From Acidobacteriota bacterium (GTDB taxonomy: Bacteria; Acidobacteriota; Thermoanaerobaculia; Gp7-AA8): a stretch of 6,427 bases of DNA. A program made the translations under genes and the position numbers. Positions 5,444-6,427 of this stretch are shown one piece after another (the stretch's first letter is position 1; each line of letters opens with the position of its first letter). The notes under the pieces were generated by a model. It saw only the letters and a list, made by a program, of their open reading frames with translations, was not told the origin of the DNA and did no database searches. The stretch is from assembly GCA_003222375.1 (NCBI GenBank), contig QHVX01000248.1, positions 1 to 6,427 on the forward strand, written 5' to 3'.

Positions 5444-5935
5444 TTAGAAAGTCACCGTGGCGATGAGCGTGTCCTGATAGTTGAGTACTGCCGCATCTTG
5501 TCCGGCAGCTACGCGGCCGAAGGCAGTCGCCGTGAGCGCCGTGTTCTTGGAGACCGACGGTCCGAGTGTGACCGTGTTGACGGCGTTCCACACGGTGGTG
5601 TGGCCAGCGTCGGTGTAAACCTCATAGTTCAGGAAGTTGCCCGTCGCACCGGTATCCTGCATCCGGCGAACCGCACCTGAGGCATTGGCGCCGAGGTCGA
5701 ACGAGACGACGCCGCTGGTGGCCTTAGTGCAGTTGATCGTGACGGTTCCGCTCTGATCCAGCGGGGCAGCCGCAAATGGGTCGTAGGAACCGAAGGCGAT
5801 CGCGAAAGCTCCGATCGTGCACTTGGGCGAGACCGAAGCCGTAATGTTATTTACGTTGGTCGTCGAGGCGCTACCGGCAAAAGCCGACGTCGCAACAATC
5901 AACATGATTCCGAGGAAGAGAACTGAGCGTTTCAT
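5444..5935 (-). CDS. secreted spore coat U / SCPU-domain fimbrillin-like protein, 163 residues
   Basis: ATG 5935 (MKR) follows GAAAGGA by 8 bases; a second in-frame ATG (5944) overlaps that ribosome-binding site and would add three residues. Residues 1-20 are a Sec signal ending in SAFA|GSAS. The mature chain is a single SCPU domain, the fold of CsuA/B-type archaic chaperone-usher pilins: an N-terminal strand (ITASVSPKCTIGAFAIAFG), a YDPFAAAPLDQSGTVTINC segment, a conserved RRMQ...NFLNYEVYTD block and a C-terminal NYQDTLIATVTF strand. C39 and C69 are placed to form the usual disulfide. Length is normal for the family. No chaperone, usher or tip gene is present in the window, so this is an orphan copy: it may be assembled by machinery encoded elsewhere or act as a soluble surface protein. 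It is a monocistronic unit with its own structured leader and terminator. Confidence 0.92.
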   Translation of the reverse strand: MKRSVLFLGIMLIVATSAFAGSASTTNVNNITASVSPKCTIGAFAIAFGSYDPFAAAPLDQSGTVTINCTKATSGVVSFDLGANASGAVRRMQDTGATGNFLNYEVYTDAGHTTVWNAVNTVTLGPSVSKNTALTATAFGRVAAGQDAAVLNYQDTLIATVTF

Positions 5936-6054
5936 AGATACCATCCTTTCAACATGGCAATTTAGGGCTGGGGGTGTGAAGCTTTCTGAGGGCGGCGATG
6001 AAAGGATCGTCAGGTACCGTGAAACCACGCAGTTAGCGTGAGCCGATCGGTAAA
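5936..6054 (-). promoter_or_regulatory. structured 5' leader of the SCPU gene with an anti-Shine-Dalgarno loop
   Basis: Reading on the minus strand, this gap holds two structured elements. The first has an outer stem (6048-6052 with 6015-6019) around a hairpin CACGC-UAACU-GCGUG (6040-6026). The second has stems CUGA/UCAG (6013-6010 with 5989-5986) and CGAU/AUCG (6009-6006 with 5999-5996) closing the loop CCUUUC. That loop and its flanks, AUCCUUUCA (6007-5999), are the exact complement of UGAAAGGAU (5951-5943), which is the ribosome-binding site of the SCPU gene. A TTGACG at 6075-6070 sits 17 bases before TACCGA (6052-6047) and might be a -35/-10 pair, but the -10 is poor. I cannot assign the leader to a known riboswitch class. 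Confidence 0.5.
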
Positions 6055-6061
6055 TTGACGC

Positions 6062-6091
6062 AAAAAAAGCGTCAAAGGCCTGCCTTGACGC
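6062..6091 (-). terminator. strong intrinsic terminator after the rhodanese-like gene, possibly bidirectional
   Basis: Minus-strand GCGTCAA (6091-6085) pairs with TTGACGC (6075-6069) around a short GGCAGGCC-type loop with a bulge, and is followed directly by seven T (6068-6062). It lies 22 bases after the TAG at 6114-6116. On the plus strand the same stem is followed by TTTT (6092-6095), so it could also stop plus-strand transcripts. A third copy of the arm (TTGACGC, 6055-6061) lies beyond the T tract. Confidence 0.88.
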
Positions 6092-6113
6092 TTTTCACGC
6101 AGTAACGGAGAGG

Positions 6114-6427
6114 CTACCGAGAGGGTCTCTCGCGCTTCGGAACGAGAAGAAGCTCGATTACATCATCAGCTTTGCCGTCGAAGAACGTGACGTTTGCGAA
6201 AGCATTGCTCGCGATCGACGCCGCGACGGCGCGAGCTTGATCGCCATCTTTTCCAAAAACAATGAGTCGCGTGTTGTGGTCCTCCATTGGTAATCGGCCA
6301 TCGTCCTTTGCGGCTAGCACCTCGGCAAGCGGAATGTTGCGCGCACGCGCCACGGTGCCGGCCTTGAATCCCGCCGCTGATCGGGCGTCCACCCACCAGG
6401 CGGTCCGATCGTTCCGATAAACATATT
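6114..6427 (-). CDS. rhodanese-like domain protein lacking the catalytic cysteine (5' end outside the window)
   Basis: The frame is open through the right edge, giving at least 104 residues; a GTG at 6392 that could be taken as a start is an internal Val, because the reading continues upstream through YRNDRTAWWVDARS. That WWVDARS segment, then FKAGTVARARNIPL, matches the rhodanese strand with the conserved Asp-x-Arg and the H/P-containing loop before the N-P-L turn. After it, TRLIVFGKDGDQARAVAASI aligns with the rhodanese active-site loop (IVVYC-x-x-G-x-R-S), but the Cys position is Gly, and the loop ends in Ala-Arg instead of Arg-Ser. The strand NVTFFDGKADD fits the conserved NV-x-x-L-x-GG segment. 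The domain is therefore probably a non-catalytic binding or signalling module. It is followed by a strong terminator and has no visible link to the SCPU gene. Confidence 0.75.
   Translation of the reverse strand, partial: YVYRNDRTAWWVDARSAAGFKAGTVARARNIPLAEVLAAKDDGRLPMEDHNTRLIVFGKDGDQARAVAASIASNAFANVTFFDGKADDVIELLLVPKRERPSR

Noticed and set aside
4566..5591. Minus-strand open frame of 341 codons overlapping the kinase and the SCPU terminator.
   Set aside because: It is an out-of-frame reading of the CHASE2 region, Arg/Gly-rich, and runs through a strong terminator.
5936..6060. Known riboswitch (c-di-GMP GEMM, fluoride, preQ1, cobalamin) in the SCPU leader.
   Set aside because: I compared remembered consensus cores and found none of the invariant segments; only a generic structured leader can be supported.
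5981..6060. Hammerhead ribozyme, suggested by GATGA and GAAAC on the plus strand.
   Set aside because: The CUGAUGA core and the three-stem order are absent.
6390..6392. GTG at 6392 as start of the rhodanese-like gene.
   Set aside because: The frame is open upstream to the window edge, and the residues before it (TAWW) belong to the domain's first strand.

Overview
The window is GC-rich bacterial chromosome with no tRNA, rRNA, CRISPR array, integrase or transposase. The gene set points to an environmental Gram-negative lineage, and Acidobacteriota is my best guess: a CHASE2 sensor kinase, a sigma-54-type response regulator, a secreted FecR-domain protein, a spore-coat-U (SCPU) fimbrillin-like protein, a TPR tail ending in a style I associate with that phylum, and a short dispersed repeat read as PALSVAEG. 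That placement is inference, because no phylogenetic marker gene is present.

Layout. At the left edge the plus strand carries the end of a TPR-type protein (to 413) and a 58-residue secreted peptide (514-690). Everything else lies on the minus strand and is read from right to left: the tail of a rhodanese-like protein (6427-6114, open at the right edge), a strong terminator (6062-6091), a long structured leader (5936-6054), the SCPU protein (5935-5444), a strong terminator (5371-5419), and then a tightly coupled block. That block is the CHASE2 histidine kinase (5335-3635), which shares one base with the NtrC-like regulator (3635-2304), followed 8 bases later by the FecR-domain protein (2295-1717). 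After a hairpin-bearing gap of about 110 bases comes a small secreted protein with three beta-propeller-like repeats (1604-1083), closed by a hairpin terminator (1030-1066). Two less certain small genes follow: a Cys-containing secreted peptide (1022-846) and a CxC/CxxC zinc-ribbon-like peptide (859-680).

How the genes may work together (inference). The CHASE2 kinase senses something in the periplasm and phosphorylates the regulator encoded with it. The regulator has a receiver, an AAA+ domain and a Fis-type HTH, so it should activate sigma-54 promoters, although its GAFTGA loop reads GAYTDS. The FecR-domain protein is exported and translationally coupled to the regulator, so it may act outside the cytoplasm in the same pathway. 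Candidate targets are the nearby exported proteins: the SCPU protein, the three-repeat protein and the 58-residue peptide. Imperfect sigma-54-like sites precede the last two.

The most interesting sequence-level signals are a 9-base perfect complement to the SCPU ribosome-binding site placed in the loop of an upstream hairpin, a second hairpin that hides the ribosome-binding site of the three-repeat gene, and a repeat element inserted in frame in the linker of the response regulator.
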